Assembly (NCBI RefSeq): GCF_002135435.1
Contig: NZ_NEGK01000002.1
Location: forward strand, 352,479 to 416,478
DNA from: Acinetobacter sp. ANC 3813
Lineage (GTDB): Bacteria > Pseudomonadota > Gammaproteobacteria > Pseudomonadales > Moraxellaceae
DNA length: 64,000 nucleotides
Direction of reading: 5' to 3'
The notes below the pieces were generated by a model. That model made no database searches. It saw nothing but the letters and a program-made list of their open reading frames with translations, and was not told the origin of the DNA. The translations under genes and the position numbers were made by a program. How positions within the stretch are numbered: position 1 is the stretch's first letter; each line of letters starts with the position of its first letter. This document shows positions 17,621 through 27,035 of this stretch, one piece after another.

Positions 17621-19755
17621 GCCTGCGCTCCGTTTACTTGTTTTTGCGCGCCGCCAGATTGATTCAGAATCTGATCTCTCGGGCCATCCATGACAATCTT
17701 GCCATCATTCATCACAATAATGCGGTCAACCAGCTCCAATACTGCACGGCGATGCGTCGCCACCACCAAAGTACGGTGCTTTAAGTAAAAATGCAGATGG
17801 CCAATTAACTGCTTTTCAGACACATCATCAATTGAAGCTGTAGGCTCATCTAAAAGCAGAATATTAGGCTCACGAATCAGAACACGCGCTAATAATAGAG
17901 CTTGTCGCTGACCGCCTGAAAAGCCGACGCCACCTTCTAAAATAATATGATCCAAACCTTCTTTCTTTTCTTGCACAAAACCTAAAGCGCCAGTGATATT
18001 CAGTACATGCAGAATTTTCTCGTCTGTTGCTAAGGGCGCACCCAGTTTTAAGTTTTCGCGGATTGAACCGTAAAACAGCTGTGAAGTCTGATTCAGCTGT
18101 CCAATGTCTCGGCGTACATCTGAAGGGTCAATCAGGCTTAAATCAATGCCATCCAGCTTTACCTTGCCCTGAGAAGGAGACTGCATGCCTGACAGCAGCT
18201 GCAGCAAACTTGATTTACCGGCACCGTTCCGGCCTAAAATCGCAATTTTCTCACCAGGCTTAATATCAAATTTTGGAATCACTAGTGAGGGTTTCGGATC
18301 ATCATCACCGTATTTAAATACCACGCCACTTAGCTCATATGCACCATGAATCACAGGACGATGAATTAAATGTGAATAGTCTGGCTGATCTACAGGTTTC
18401 TTCATCAAATCGTCCAAACCTGCTTTCGCAACTTTCGCTTGCTGCCAGCGGCCTAATACACCTGTCAACTGTGCAATTGGCCCTAACATTCGTGATGATA
18501 ATATCGAACAAGCAACTAAAGCACCTGTGGTCATTTCACCCTTCATGACTGCAAAACAGCCCACCAGCACCACAATAGCAAAGGTCAAGCCCTGAATTTT
18601 TTGCGTCCACGCATTCATGAAGCCAACAATTTTGCGCTGTTGCATACTGACAGTGGCTGAAACTTCATTCATGTGATTCCACTGATTTTGAAAACGGGAT
18701 TCTGCGCGCAGCAGTTTGATATCTTCAATTCCCTGTACCGCTTCCACCAGCATGGCATTGCGGATGGCCGATTCACGCATCCCCAATTGCGCAAGCTTCG
18801 CCAATTTTTTCTGCAGCAGAATACCCGGCAAAATCATAATCGGCACAACGATCAGCATCACCCAAAATAAGTTTCCGCCAATAATCCAGAAAATTCCCAA
18901 AAACAGCAGGAAAAATGGCAAATCAGAGATCGCAGTAATGGTCGTAGAGGTGACTAACTCACGCACCCCTTCCAACTCACGAATTTGTGAAATAAATGTG
19001 CCTGTAGATTTTGAGCGCTGATTATTTTTAATGCGCAAAGCATGTCCAAACACTCGGTCAGAAATACTTAAATCTGCACGCTTTCCAATAATATCTGACA
19101 AATGAATACGGGTAATACGCAGCACAAATTCAAAAATTGCCGCCAAAAGCACACCGCTGGCCAACACCCAAAGTGTAGACACCGACTGTGAGGGAATCAC
19201 ACGGTCATACACATTCATAGAAAACACCACAGTCGCCAGTGCTAAAATATTGGCCATCATTGAGGCAAACATAATATCGATATAGCGTTTCCAGTCCTTA
19301 AGCGCGATGCTCCAGAACCAGTTTTTCTCAAAGGGTTTGATGTATTCATCTACCCGAATATCCGGCACTGAAGACTCTGGACGCAAAATATAAATATTGC
19401 GCACTCCATGCCGCAGACGCTCAAGTGAGAAGACCTGTGACAGGCCTTCATCACCGCTGAGCTGCACACTGACGTTGCCGTCTGCATCCATGCGTTCCAC
19501 AATACCGACTTCGCCGCTGATAAACTCTATCAGTACAGGCAAGCGCCAAGGATTAAGTAAATTCACATCATATTTGTTTTTACGAACGCTGAGGCCCAAT
19601 TGCTTAGCCATCACCTGAACCAGTTCATCTGTATTGTTATGCTGATTCCAATCCAGCTGCAGCCGTATTCTTTCTTCTGAGGCTTCTATGCGGTAATGCT
19701 TGGCAATATTCAATACTGCTTGAAGCCAAGGTTTATAGTTGATTGTACTTGTCAT
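17617..19755 (-). CDS. Type I secretion ABC transporter with degenerate C39 domain
   Basis: 712 aa inner-membrane permease/ATPase. The first ~130 residues form a peptidase-C39-like domain without an obvious catalytic Cys-His pair, as in HlyB/LapB exporters that bind but do not cut their substrate. A six-helix transmembrane domain spans about 150-440. The ATPase domain has Walker A GRNGAGKSS (508-516), signature FSGGQRQ, Walker B ILLLDEPTAS and H-loop VATHRR. It overlaps the tolC-like gene upstream and the hlyD-like gene downstream by 4 bp each. The substrate is probably an RTX or large Bap/Lap-type protein encoded elsewhere. Confidence 0.92.
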   Translation of the reverse strand: MTSTINYKPWLQAVLNIAKHYRIEASEERIRLQLDWNQHNNTDELVQVMAKQLGLSVRKNKYDVNLLNPWRLPVLIEFISGEVGIVERMDADGNVSVQLSGDEGLSQVFSLERLRHGVRNIYILRPESSVPDIRVDEYIKPFEKNWFWSIALKDWKRYIDIMFASMMANILALATVVFSMNVYDRVIPSQSVSTLWVLASGVLLAAIFEFVLRITRIHLSDIIGKRADLSISDRVFGHALRIKNNQRSKSTGTFISQIRELEGVRELVTSTTITAISDLPFFLLFLGIFWIIGGNLFWVMLIVVPIMILPGILLQKKLAKLAQLGMRESAIRNAMLVEAVQGIEDIKLLRAESRFQNQWNHMNEVSATVSMQQRKIVGFMNAWTQKIQGLTFAIVVLVGCFAVMKGEMTTGALVACSILSSRMLGPIAQLTGVLGRWQQAKVAKAGLDDLMKKPVDQPDYSHLIHRPVIHGAYELSGVVFKYGDDDPKPSLVIPKFDIKPGEKIAILGRNGAGKSSLLQLLSGMQSPSQGKVKLDGIDLSLIDPSDVRRDIGQLNQTSQLFYGSIRENLKLGAPLATDEKILHVLNITGALGFVQEKKEGLDHIILEGGVGFSGGQRQALLLARVLIREPNILLLDEPTASIDDVSEKQLIGHLHFYLKHRTLVVATHRRAVLELVDRIIVMNDGKIVMDGPRDQILNQSGGAQKQVNGAQA

Positions 19756-21293
19756 GGGTTTACTTCAACTCCCTGAATCTTCATATTATTTAGCTCGTAA
19801 ACATCCCTGCTTCGACCTGTTACTTGTATGTATTGCACCAAACCAGCATAAATATCGTATTGTGAATTTACGATTTCCATCGCCGCGCTGTGAATAGACT
19901 GCTCAGCATTTAATAGATCCACAACAGTTCTTGTTCCTAATTTATATTGTTCTTGATACAGCTCTTTGGTGCGCGCAGTGGTTTCTCTGCGCTGAACCAG
20001 CACGGCCATTTGCCTTTTCTTGCTTTCAATCTGCTCTCGAATCAAACGTACTTGATCCAATACATCTAAATATGCGGTATTCACCTGAGCCTGCGCTGCT
20101 TGTTCAGCATAACTGGCTGCCCGTGTTTGCGCCGACACGCCGCCGCCTTGATAAAAATTGCTGCTCGCTTCAAGCATTATTGAATTATAAAATCCATCAT
20201 CTTCGTTATTATTTGGATTACGGCCATTCACTGCTTGGCTTAGACTTCCTTTAATATTAATTGAAGGATAGACACTCAATTTAACCTGCTGTTTCTGAGA
20301 CTTCGCAACCTCTACTGCCGCCTGAGCCTGCATAATACTTGGGATATAGCTGTAGTTTGGATCGGCATATAGATCTGAGCGCTGTAACACAGCATCGGGA
20401 ATCAGCCACTGATTCCCGGATAAATCATAGCCTAGCAAAGTACGCAAACGCTGCTGATACTGGCGCAGCTGAGTCTCTTGAACAATTAAATTGGCTTCTG
20501 CTGCCTCTAAATTTGACTGCGCTTGAATTGGGTCAGCCTGACTGCTGATACCCGCTTTTGCACGCAAATTCGCGATTTCAGCAATTTTTCCAATGCCTTT
20601 AATCTGCTGCTGAGCAATTTTAGTGACTTCCTGATAGCGCTTTATATTAATAATGGCATTTGCTACATCATAAGAGACTTGATCCAAACTGACGAGGAAA
20701 CCTGCTTGCTCTTCCAGCGTTTTAGCTTCAGCGCTGAGCACACTGCTTTTGATCTTGCCAAAGTCATACAGTACTTGCGTCGCATCGATAGTAAATACCT
20801 GTCCGCCACGCTCACCTTTGGTCAAATCAGCAGTATTGATTCCTCCTGAAAGCTGCGGATAGTACTTGGATTTTGCATAATCAATATTGGCATGCTGCTC
20901 AGAAACCCGAGCAATACTCTGACTGATTTCAGGCCGCCTTTGCACAGCCCGATGAATGGCTTCGAGAAAACTCAAATTCCCTGCCGGCGGCTTATTTAAG
21001 TTGCCATACAGAACCTGTGCGCCTTGAGCAGGCACGGCATATTCCCCCATTTTTGATGGGTCAAAAGGGAATTTGCTCAGTTCGGTAATATCAATTTTTT
21101 CAGCGGATCGCTTAGGTGTCTGTGAAAAAATAGAGCCAATGCCACCCTTAAAAAGATGAAATTGATTTTTTTCTGCACGCTCAGCATACGCATAGGAAAA
21201 TTGAAAAGGAATAATCAGCAGAATAACGGCCGCTTTTTTATTTTTCTCAAAATTTCCCCATAGTTTTAAATACTTATCATTTATTATTCGCAT
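19752..21293 (-). CDS. TolC-family outer membrane channel of the type I secretion system
   Basis: 513 aa. A basic N-terminus and hydrophobic segment (about 20-38) form the signal peptide; the cleavage is probably near AYA-ER. Two outer-membrane efflux repeats rich in heptad-like helices follow (LEAIHRAVQRRPEISQSIA through to KLGTRTVVDLLNAEQSIHSA), diagnostic of TolC/LapE/AggA proteins. About 50 extra residues lie between the signal and the first repeat. It is the first gene of the three-gene secretion operon. The promoter would lie in the spacer at 21294-21437. Confidence 0.9.
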   Translation of the reverse strand: MRIINDKYLKLWGNFEKNKKAAVILLIIPFQFSYAYAERAEKNQFHLFKGGIGSIFSQTPKRSAEKIDITELSKFPFDPSKMGEYAVPAQGAQVLYGNLNKPPAGNLSFLEAIHRAVQRRPEISQSIARVSEQHANIDYAKSKYYPQLSGGINTADLTKGERGGQVFTIDATQVLYDFGKIKSSVLSAEAKTLEEQAGFLVSLDQVSYDVANAIINIKRYQEVTKIAQQQIKGIGKIAEIANLRAKAGISSQADPIQAQSNLEAAEANLIVQETQLRQYQQRLRTLLGYDLSGNQWLIPDAVLQRSDLYADPNYSYIPSIMQAQAAVEVAKSQKQQVKLSVYPSINIKGSLSQAVNGRNPNNNEDDGFYNSIMLEASSNFYQGGGVSAQTRAASYAEQAAQAQVNTAYLDVLDQVRLIREQIESKKRQMAVLVQRRETTARTKELYQEQYKLGTRTVVDLLNAEQSIHSAAMEIVNSQYDIYAGLVQYIQVTGRSRDVYELNNMKIQGVEVNP

Positions 21294-21387
21294 GTTTTCT
21301 ACGCAATAATTTTTATTTGGGGTTCTTTTACTTAATTCGAATATAAAATTACATTTATCGAATATTATTTTTATTTTATTGCTATTT

Positions 21388-21430
21388 AACCCTCACAACA
21401 ATGACCTATTTCTCATTTTGTGAGGGTTTT
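21388..21430 (-). terminator. Hairpin downstream of lptB
   Basis: Ten-base perfect inverted repeat AACCCTCACA / TGTGAGGGTT with a 21-base loop, just past the lptB stop codon on the minus strand. The following minus-strand sequence is only moderately T-rich, so termination is likely but not certain. Confidence 0.55.
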
Positions 21431-21437
21431 ATGCCAT

Positions 21438-22184
21438 TTAGACTGTGAAGTCATCGCCTAAATAGACTTTACGTACAATTTCATTCTCTAAAATTTCCTG
21501 AGGAGCACCCTCAGCAATGACTGAGCCTTCGCTCACAATATAAGCATGTTCGCAAATCGCTAATGTTTCACGTACATTATGATCTGTGATCAATACGCCA
21601 ATACCGCGATCTTTCAGGGTACGGATAATGTCTTTAATATCGCCAACTGAAATCGGATCGACACCTGCAAATGGTTCATCTAAAAGCATAAACTTCGGAT
21701 CTGCTGCCAGAGCGCGGGCAATTTCAGCACGTCGGCGCTCACCGCCAGACACACTCATACCTAAAGAGTCTTTAATATGGGTAATTTTAAAGTCTGCCAA
21801 CAACTCGGCTAAACGCTGCTGACGCTGCTGTTTATTCATGTCTTTGCGTGTTTCTAAAATTGACATGATATTTTCAGAAATCGTCAGTTTTCTAAAAATT
21901 GACGCTTCTTGCGGCAAATAGCCAATGCCCTTACGCGCGCGCTCGTGCATTGCAAGATCGGACATGTCCAGATCATCCAAGTGGATTTCACCTTTGTCCA
22001 TGCGCACCAAGCCGACCACCATGTAGAAGCTGGTCGTTTTACCTGCGCCATTTGGCCCAAGCAAACCGACAATTTGACCGCTTTGCATACTGAAAGATAC
22101 GTCTTTTACCACCCAGCGCTTGCTGTAGTTTTTTGCTAAATGCTTAATGCATAAAGTTTGGGGCTGATTTGATGATTGCTCCAT
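21438..22184 (-). CDS. lptB: LPS export ABC transporter ATP-binding protein LptB
   Basis: 248 aa cytoplasmic ATPase that powers lipopolysaccharide/lipooligosaccharide extraction from the inner membrane with LptFG. Walker [10 protein letters not shown] starts at residue 43. Signature SVSGGERRR, Walker [14 protein letters not shown] and H-loop LITDHNV are all intact. Length and sequence match LptB rather than amino-acid transport ATPases. It overlaps lptA by one base and is the last gene of the kdsD-kdsC-lptC-lptA-lptB series. Confidence 0.96.
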   Translation of the reverse strand: MEQSSNQPQTLCIKHLAKNYSKRWVVKDVSFSMQSGQIVGLLGPNGAGKTTSFYMVVGLVRMDKGEIHLDDLDMSDLAMHERARKGIGYLPQEASIFRKLTISENIMSILETRKDMNKQQRQQRLAELLADFKITHIKDSLGMSVSGGERRRAEIARALAADPKFMLLDEPFAGVDPISVGDIKDIIRTLKDRGIGVLITDHNVRETLAICEHAYIVSEGSVIAEGAPQEILENEIVRKVYLGDDFTV

Positions 22185-22750
22185 TAATCACGCGCTCCTG
22201 GGAATGACTTCGAGCTTGAAGGCGGGATTACAATTTGCACACGGCCAGAAGATGAACCCGTACTGTTTGGCGTACCTTCCGCAACAATGTCACCTTTATT
22301 CATACTGTATTTTAAAATATTGCCTTTAATGCTGGCGCCATCCTGTTCTAACAATGCGCTGCCAGTCATAGTAATGATGCCAGTTTCTGCATTGTAAATA
22401 ATTTTCTGTGCTTGACCTTTGGCTAAGCCTTTCGCTGGATCAACTTTTTGCTGAAAACGTGCTGGGCCGCCTGTCGCAGTAATTGTACTGATTTCTTTGC
22501 GGCTATTTAGGTTTGCAACAATAGAATTTGCCTGCAGTTTCATTGTGCCCTGTTCAATGATAACGTTGCCGGTATAGGTGGTAATGCCGGTTTTTTCATT
22601 AAAAGTTGCGCGGTCCGCCACCAAAGAAATTGGCTGGTTACGGTCAGAAGGCACTGCCCAAGCGCCTGCTGTGCACAGTGCAAGTGAACCCATCAGCACT
22701 GCCTGTTTTAGGAAAGTTTTAGACAATAGTGGTTTATGATTTAGGTTCAT
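22184..22750 (-). CDS. lptA: LPS transport periplasmic protein LptA
   Basis: 188 aa with a signal peptide (cleavage probably after AGAWA). The mature part is an OstA/jellyroll domain ([37 protein letters not shown]) that forms the periplasmic bridge for LPS. It overlaps lptC by 17 bp and lptB by 1 bp, so translation is coupled. The C-terminal tail is Ser/Pro-rich and unstructured. Confidence 0.94.
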   Translation of the reverse strand: MNLNHKPLLSKTFLKQAVLMGSLALCTAGAWAVPSDRNQPISLVADRATFNEKTGITTYTGNVIIEQGTMKLQANSIVANLNSRKEISTITATGGPARFQQKVDPAKGLAKGQAQKIIYNAETGIITMTGSALLEQDGASIKGNILKYSMNKGDIVAEGTPNSTGSSSGRVQIVIPPSSSKSFPGARD

Positions 22751-23282
22751 ACTTTCCTCGAATATTAAAAAATTCGTACTGACCGTTATTTAAATTAGCT
22801 TTCAGTCCATTACTGACAAATTCAGCCTGCGGCGATTCCACCGTGACTTGTTTGTCGGTTTCAATTTCGCGTGTTTTAGGCAGTGCAGTCAATTCATCAG
22901 TGCGAAAGACCATCTGCCCAGTTTCCATTATTTTAGTGGCCTGAACATCGTGCCGCAAAACAACTTTTTCATTGTCATTATAGCCGTTGGCAACTTTTGC
23001 AAAGAATGTTGCGTCTAAGCGCCCATCTTTATACACAGATGCATTTAGATTATTCAGCTGCGAAGTCTTTTGCTGCAAATCCTGCTCTAAACGATCCACC
23101 TTCGCACGAATATAAAGCTTCCCATGCTCATCTGTTTGAGTCAGATTAATATTGGAAGCCGAATAATTCATGCTGCGCGCAGAGTCTGCTTGAAGCTTAT
23201 TGCTCTTGCCACTGTAATAGTAATAACCGCCGCTTACAGCCGCAATTGCGATTGCAGTAACGTATAAAACTTTTGTATCCAT
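22734..23282 (-). CDS. lptC: LPS export system protein LptC
   Basis: 182 aa bitopic inner-membrane protein. The N-terminal hydrophobic helix (about residues 6-25) is followed by a periplasmic OstA-like beta-jellyroll domain (LYIRAKVDRLEQ, VLRHDVQATKIMETGQMVFRTDEL, VESPQAEFVSNGLKANL). It receives LPS from LptBFG and hands it to LptA. Sequence conservation is low in this family, but position between kdsC and lptA makes the call firm. Confidence 0.93.
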   Translation of the reverse strand: MDTKVLYVTAIAIAAVSGGYYYYSGKSNKLQADSARSMNYSASNINLTQTDEHGKLYIRAKVDRLEQDLQQKTSQLNNLNASVYKDGRLDATFFAKVANGYNDNEKVVLRHDVQATKIMETGQMVFRTDELTALPKTREIETDKQVTVESPQAEFVSNGLKANLNNGQYEFFNIRGKYEPKS

Positions 23283-23322
23283 AAGCGGTTTTTTAATCCA
23301 AATTTACTGAATTATTAAGTTA

Positions 23323-23862
23323 TTAATGCGGTGCGCTGGCAAATTTTTCAAGCATCTCTTGGTAAACACCTTTGGACATCAGCAGCATATCGCAAATTTC
23401 TCGCACAGCGCCTCGGCCGCCATAGGCTTGAGTCACTAAGTCTGCGCGGCGGCGTACTTCTACGTGGCCATTAGGTACCGTAATTTTCATACCAGCAATG
23501 GCGAATGCAGATAAATCCGGCCAGTCATCACCCATATACAGGCAATCTTCTGGATCTATATTCAGCTGAGCACAGGCTTCACGCAGTGCAGTCCCTTTAT
23601 CTTCACGGCCTTGATAAACCAAATCTACTCCAAGGTCAGACATGCGCTTTTCAACAATATTACTCTTACGTCCAGTAATAATAATGACTTTAATACCCGC
23701 TTTTTGTACGAGTTTCATACCTAAACCGTCACGGATATCGAAAGATTTAATTTCATCTCCAGTATTGGTTAAAGTCACAAAACCGTCACTGAGGATACCG
23801 TCTACATCCAGAACCAAAGCTTGGATATGACGCGCCTGTTCTAATAACACGTATGATGCCAT
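23323..23862 (-). CDS. kdsC: 3-deoxy-D-manno-octulosonate 8-phosphate phosphatase KdsC
   Basis: 179 aa HAD-superfamily phosphatase of Kdo synthesis. HAD motif 1 is LVLDVDGILSDG (Asp19 nucleophile, Asp21). Later motifs IIITGRKS and YMGDDWPDL are present, with the short capless C0 form typical of KdsC tetramers. It lies 3 bp after kdsD and 40 bp before lptC, so it is in the same operon. Confidence 0.95.
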   Translation of the reverse strand: MASYVLLEQARHIQALVLDVDGILSDGFVTLTNTGDEIKSFDIRDGLGMKLVQKAGIKVIIITGRKSNIVEKRMSDLGVDLVYQGREDKGTALREACAQLNIDPEDCLYMGDDWPDLSAFAIAGMKITVPNGHVEVRRRADLVTQAYGGRGAVREICDMLLMSKGVYQEMLEKFASAPH

Positions 23863-23865
23863 TTA

Positions 23866-24843
23866 TTAATTTACCCCAGCTTGAATCAAGTCATGCATAC
23901 TGATGACACCAATCACTTTATTTTCATCATCAACCACAATGAATTGATTGATTTTTTTCGCATTCATTTTTTCCAGCGCTTCAACTGCGCGGGCTTCTTG
24001 TGAAATCGTTGATGGATTTTGAATCATAACTTCTGACACAGGCAGATTCACATCAAAACCTTGCTGCTTATCAATCAGACGACGCAAATCACCATCGGTA
24101 AAAATACCCAGCAATTTATCTTCAGCATCAACAATCGTGGTTAAGCCTAGGCGCTTGTTCGAAATTTCATACAGCACTTTATTCATTGGCGTATCTGGCG
24201 ATACTTTTGGTAAGTCCTGACCAGTATGCATTAAATGTTTTACATGCAGTAATAAGCGCTTACCTAACGCGCCAGCTGGATGCGAACGCGCAAAATCATC
24301 AGAAGTAAAACCGCGTGCATCCAGCAATGCAACAGCAAGCGCATCGCCTAAGGCCAAGGTTGCAGTTGTACTTGATGTTGGCGCTAAACCAAGCGGGCAA
24401 GCTTCTTGAATATCACCTAAAGTTAGCGCAACATCCGCATTTTGCGGCATTGGGCCTTTGTCATGTCCAGAAATTGTAATGAGCGGCACGCCAACATGCT
24501 TAATCAGCGGCATCAGCATCATGATTTCGTCGCTTTTACCCGAATAAGAAATAGCAATGAGCACATCGCCTTTCACCAGCATACCAAGGTCGCCATGACC
24601 CGCTTCACCGGGATGCATAAAGAATGATGGCGTACCCGTAGAAGCAAAAGTCGCTGCCATTTTACGGCCGATATGGCCTGACTTACCCATACCGGTAATC
24701 ACTAAACGGCCTTTGCATTGCAAAATAATTTCGCAAGCTTGGGTAAAACGTTCATCTATTTCTGCCGCCAGCACATCTAAGGCATTGCGTTCAATGCTTA
24801 ATGTTTCGAGTGCGACTTTCTGAAAATCAATTTGATTGGGCAT
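23866..24843 (-). CDS. kdsD: D-arabinose 5-phosphate isomerase KdsD
   Basis: Converts ribulose 5-phosphate to arabinose 5-phosphate, the first step to Kdo. SIS domain: VITGMGKSGHIGRKMAATFASTG and ISYSGKSDEI. Two C-terminal CBS domains follow. I chose the ATG at 24843 (325 aa), the family's usual length; a TTG at 24900 and an ATG at 24888 in the same frame would give longer, basic N-termini with no better ribosome site. It is the first gene of the Kdo/Lpt operon. The capsule homologue KpsF is excluded by context. Confidence 0.92.
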   Translation of the reverse strand: MPNQIDFQKVALETLSIERNALDVLAAEIDERFTQACEIILQCKGRLVITGMGKSGHIGRKMAATFASTGTPSFFMHPGEAGHGDLGMLVKGDVLIAISYSGKSDEIMMLMPLIKHVGVPLITISGHDKGPMPQNADVALTLGDIQEACPLGLAPTSSTTATLALGDALAVALLDARGFTSDDFARSHPAGALGKRLLLHVKHLMHTGQDLPKVSPDTPMNKVLYEISNKRLGLTTIVDAEDKLLGIFTDGDLRRLIDKQQGFDVNLPVSEVMIQNPSTISQEARAVEALEKMNAKKINQFIVVDDENKVIGVISMHDLIQAGVN

Positions 24844-25002
24844 ATTTGGTGGATTCAAAACCGTTTTACCTTTATTTGTGCCGCGCATGCCGCGCTTCAA
24901 TCACGAAAAATATTTCTGCGTATTTTAGCATATCTCTATAATTTCAATGTTTATAAATGTTCAATTTATAATGCCTTACAGCGGTTTTTAACAATTTTAA
25001 GC

Positions 25003-25037
25003 AAAAAAAAACCTTAGTCCGAAAACTAAGGTTTTTT
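25003..25037 (-). terminator. Terminator after tRNA-Gly
   Basis: Stem AAAAAACCTTAG / CTAAGGTTTTTT with a short loop, just past the CCA end of the tRNA on the minus strand and flanked by A/T runs. Confidence 0.88.
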
Positions 25038-25044
25038 CATATTC

Positions 25045-25120
25045 TGGAGCGGGAAAGGAGACTCGAACTCCCGACCCCAACCTTGGCAAGGTTATGCTCT
25101 ACCAACTGAGCTATTCCCGC
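25045..25120 (-). tRNA. tRNA-Gly (anticodon GCC)
   Basis: A 76-nt cloverleaf on the minus strand. It has acceptor GCGGGAA pairing with TTCCCGC, D-arm GCTC..GAGC with AGTTGGTAGA, anticodon loop CTTGCCAAG giving GCC, T-loop GTTCGAGTC, and an encoded CCA end at 25045-25047. It sits between cysS and kdsD with its own promoter and terminator. Confidence 0.97.
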
Positions 25121-25133
25121 AATATGGGAATGC

Positions 25134-25161
25134 ATTATAGAGAGTTTCTAAAAACTGTCAA
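25134..25161 (-). promoter_or_regulatory. Near-consensus sigma-70 promoter of tRNA-Gly
   Basis: Minus-strand TTGACA (25161-25156) and TATAAT (25139-25134), both perfect, with a 16-bp spacer. The -10 lies 14 bp upstream of the tRNA 5' end. The sequence between them includes short self-complementary GAGAGT/ACTCTC elements. Confidence 0.85.
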
Positions 25162-25185
25162 CTCTCTGCGCATTCAACTGACTAA

Positions 25186-26694
25186 TTAATCAGCGCGTCG
25201 CCAAATTGTACCTTGACGCGTATCTTCCAGTACAACACCTTGATCCAGCAATGACTGACGGATTTCGTCCGCTTTGGCAAATTCTTTGGCTTTTTTGGCA
25301 TCTTGACGCTGCTGAATTAAATCTTCAATTTGCGCTTCAGTCAAGCTAAGCGCTTCTTGACCAATATCAGATTCTAAAAAGTTTTTTATTTTTCTAGGAT
25401 TTTTTGAGCATATATTTAAAGTCTTAGTAATATTTTGGAATACTGATGAAAATGCTTTAAATTCCATAAGTATTTCCTTACTGTTTGATAGTTGATCATG
25501 AGTAATTCTATTTCTAAGCAGTTTGATAGTCTTACTAAGCTCAAATAAGATTGCTAAAGCTTTAGGCGTATTAAAATCATCATTCATCGACTCTTTGAAA
25601 TTTAATAGCAGAGTTTTTGGTTTGCCTGAATAAACCTGTTTATATTCTCGCGATCTACTATCAATTGAAATAAAGTCCCATAAAAATTGATTATGAATCT
25701 CAAGAATACATTTTTGAGTATGATATAAACGTGTTAATGCATTTTTGGCTTCTTTCAATGCAAAATCAGAGAAGTTCACTGGGCTCCGATAATGTGAAGA
25801 CACAATAAAGTAACGGATAACTTCAGGGTGGAATTTTTCCATTACATCACGGATGGTGAAGAAGTTGCCGAGTGATTTCGACATTTTTTCACCATCTACG
25901 TTGATAAAACCAACATGCATCCAATAATTTACATATTGTTCGCCTGTAGATGCTTCTGATTGCGCGATTTCATTTTCATGATGCGGGAAGGTCAAATCTG
26001 AACCGCCGCCATGAATATCAAAATGGTTGCCTAGGCAGCACGTCGACATTGCTGAACATTCGATATGCCAACCCGGACGGCCATTACCCCATGGAGATGC
26101 CCAAGATGGTTCATTTTCTTTGGCATGTTTCCACAGTACAAAGTCAAATGGATGTTTCTTTTCAACTTCTACATCGACACGCTCAGATGCGCCAGCCTGC
26201 ATATCTTCCAGTTTACGGCCTGACAAACGGCCATATTTGGCAAATTTTTCTACTTCAAAATACACATCACCGTTATTTGATGGATAAGCAGTGCCTTTAT
26301 TCACCAAAGTGCCGATCATATTTTGCATTTGATCGATATAGTCAGTCGCGCGCGGCGCTTCATCAGGCGCAACACAACCTAAGTTTGCTGCATCGTCATT
26401 CATGGCCTGAATAAAACGATCTGTTAATGCTGTAATGCTTTCGCCATTTTCATTTGCGCGTTTAATAATTTTGTCGTCAATATCGGTAATATTGCGCACA
26501 TATTTTACATTCCAGCCCTGACTGCGCAGAAAGCGGATAATGTAGTCAAATGCAACCATGACTCGAGCATGACCAATATGACAGTAGTCATAGACTGTCA
26601 TACCGCACACATACATGTCGATATGTCCTTCTTTACGCGGTACAAATTCTACTTTTTTACGCTGCTCTGAGTTATATAGAACAAAAGGTTGCAT
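25186..26694 (-). CDS. cysS: Cysteinyl-tRNA synthetase with atypical A+T-rich segment
   Basis: 502 aa, longer than the roughly 460-475 residues I expect for this family. Class I synthetase: zinc Cys30, HIGH motif at 39-42, KMSKS in [12 protein letters not shown], and the C-terminal DALR-like anticodon region ([19 protein letters not shown]). Residues about 310-440 (25375-25765) are encoded by very A+T-rich DNA (about 20% GC at 25381-25440, versus about 55% at 26041-26100). They have low-complexity Lys/Ile/Asn-rich sequence, while both flanks have normal composition. The frame is intact, so the enzyme is presumably functional. It attaches cysteine to tRNA-Cys. Confidence 0.95.
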   Translation of the reverse strand: MQPFVLYNSEQRKKVEFVPRKEGHIDMYVCGMTVYDYCHIGHARVMVAFDYIIRFLRSQGWNVKYVRNITDIDDKIIKRANENGESITALTDRFIQAMNDDAANLGCVAPDEAPRATDYIDQMQNMIGTLVNKGTAYPSNNGDVYFEVEKFAKYGRLSGRKLEDMQAGASERVDVEVEKKHPFDFVLWKHAKENEPSWASPWGNGRPGWHIECSAMSTCCLGNHFDIHGGGSDLTFPHHENEIAQSEASTGEQYVNYWMHVGFINVDGEKMSKSLGNFFTIRDVMEKFHPEVIRYFIVSSHYRSPVNFSDFALKEAKNALTRLYHTQKCILEIHNQFLWDFISIDSRSREYKQVYSGKPKTLLLNFKESMNDDFNTPKALAILFELSKTIKLLRNRITHDQLSNSKEILMEFKAFSSVFQNITKTLNICSKNPRKIKNFLESDIGQEALSLTEAQIEDLIQQRQDAKKAKEFAKADEIRQSLLDQGVVLEDTRQGTIWRRAD

Positions 26695-27035
26695 AGGTCT
26701 TTAAATTGTTTCTACCAAAAGATGGGTCATCTTAACCTAAGCATTATTTTTCATAAAGTTTTCATAGAAAATTTTGTAATAAATCTTTCTTAAATTGAAA
26801 TTTCGCTGTTATAGAGATCAGCCTTTCAGGCTCAACGCTCAATTTGACATTGTATTATCAGCCCGCCTCATTACACTAAGCCATTTCCCTATTTTATGTA
26901 TGGATTTCAATTTATTAGTTCGTTAAAATCTTTAAAAAATATTTTTATGATTCGCCAGATTTAAGCCGTTTTCCTCAATATTTCTCCACACTTTTATTCT
27001 AAGCTTACGCAAAATTACATTTGGTACGTCCAATA
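26695..27035. other. A+T-rich divergent spacer between cysS and a TonB receptor gene
   Basis: About 340 bp that must contain the promoters of both divergent genes. I looked for a Fur-type box (GATAAT repeats) ahead of the receptor gene and did not find a convincing one. No ORF or RNA gene is recognised. Confidence 0.5.

Noticed and set aside
25950..26414. Plus-strand 154-codon ORF within cysS
   Set aside because: It overlaps the conserved cysS coding sequence in another frame with no motif or ribosome site.
26695..27035. Fur box upstream of the TonB receptor
   Set aside because: I searched for GATAAT-type repeats and found no match good enough to report.
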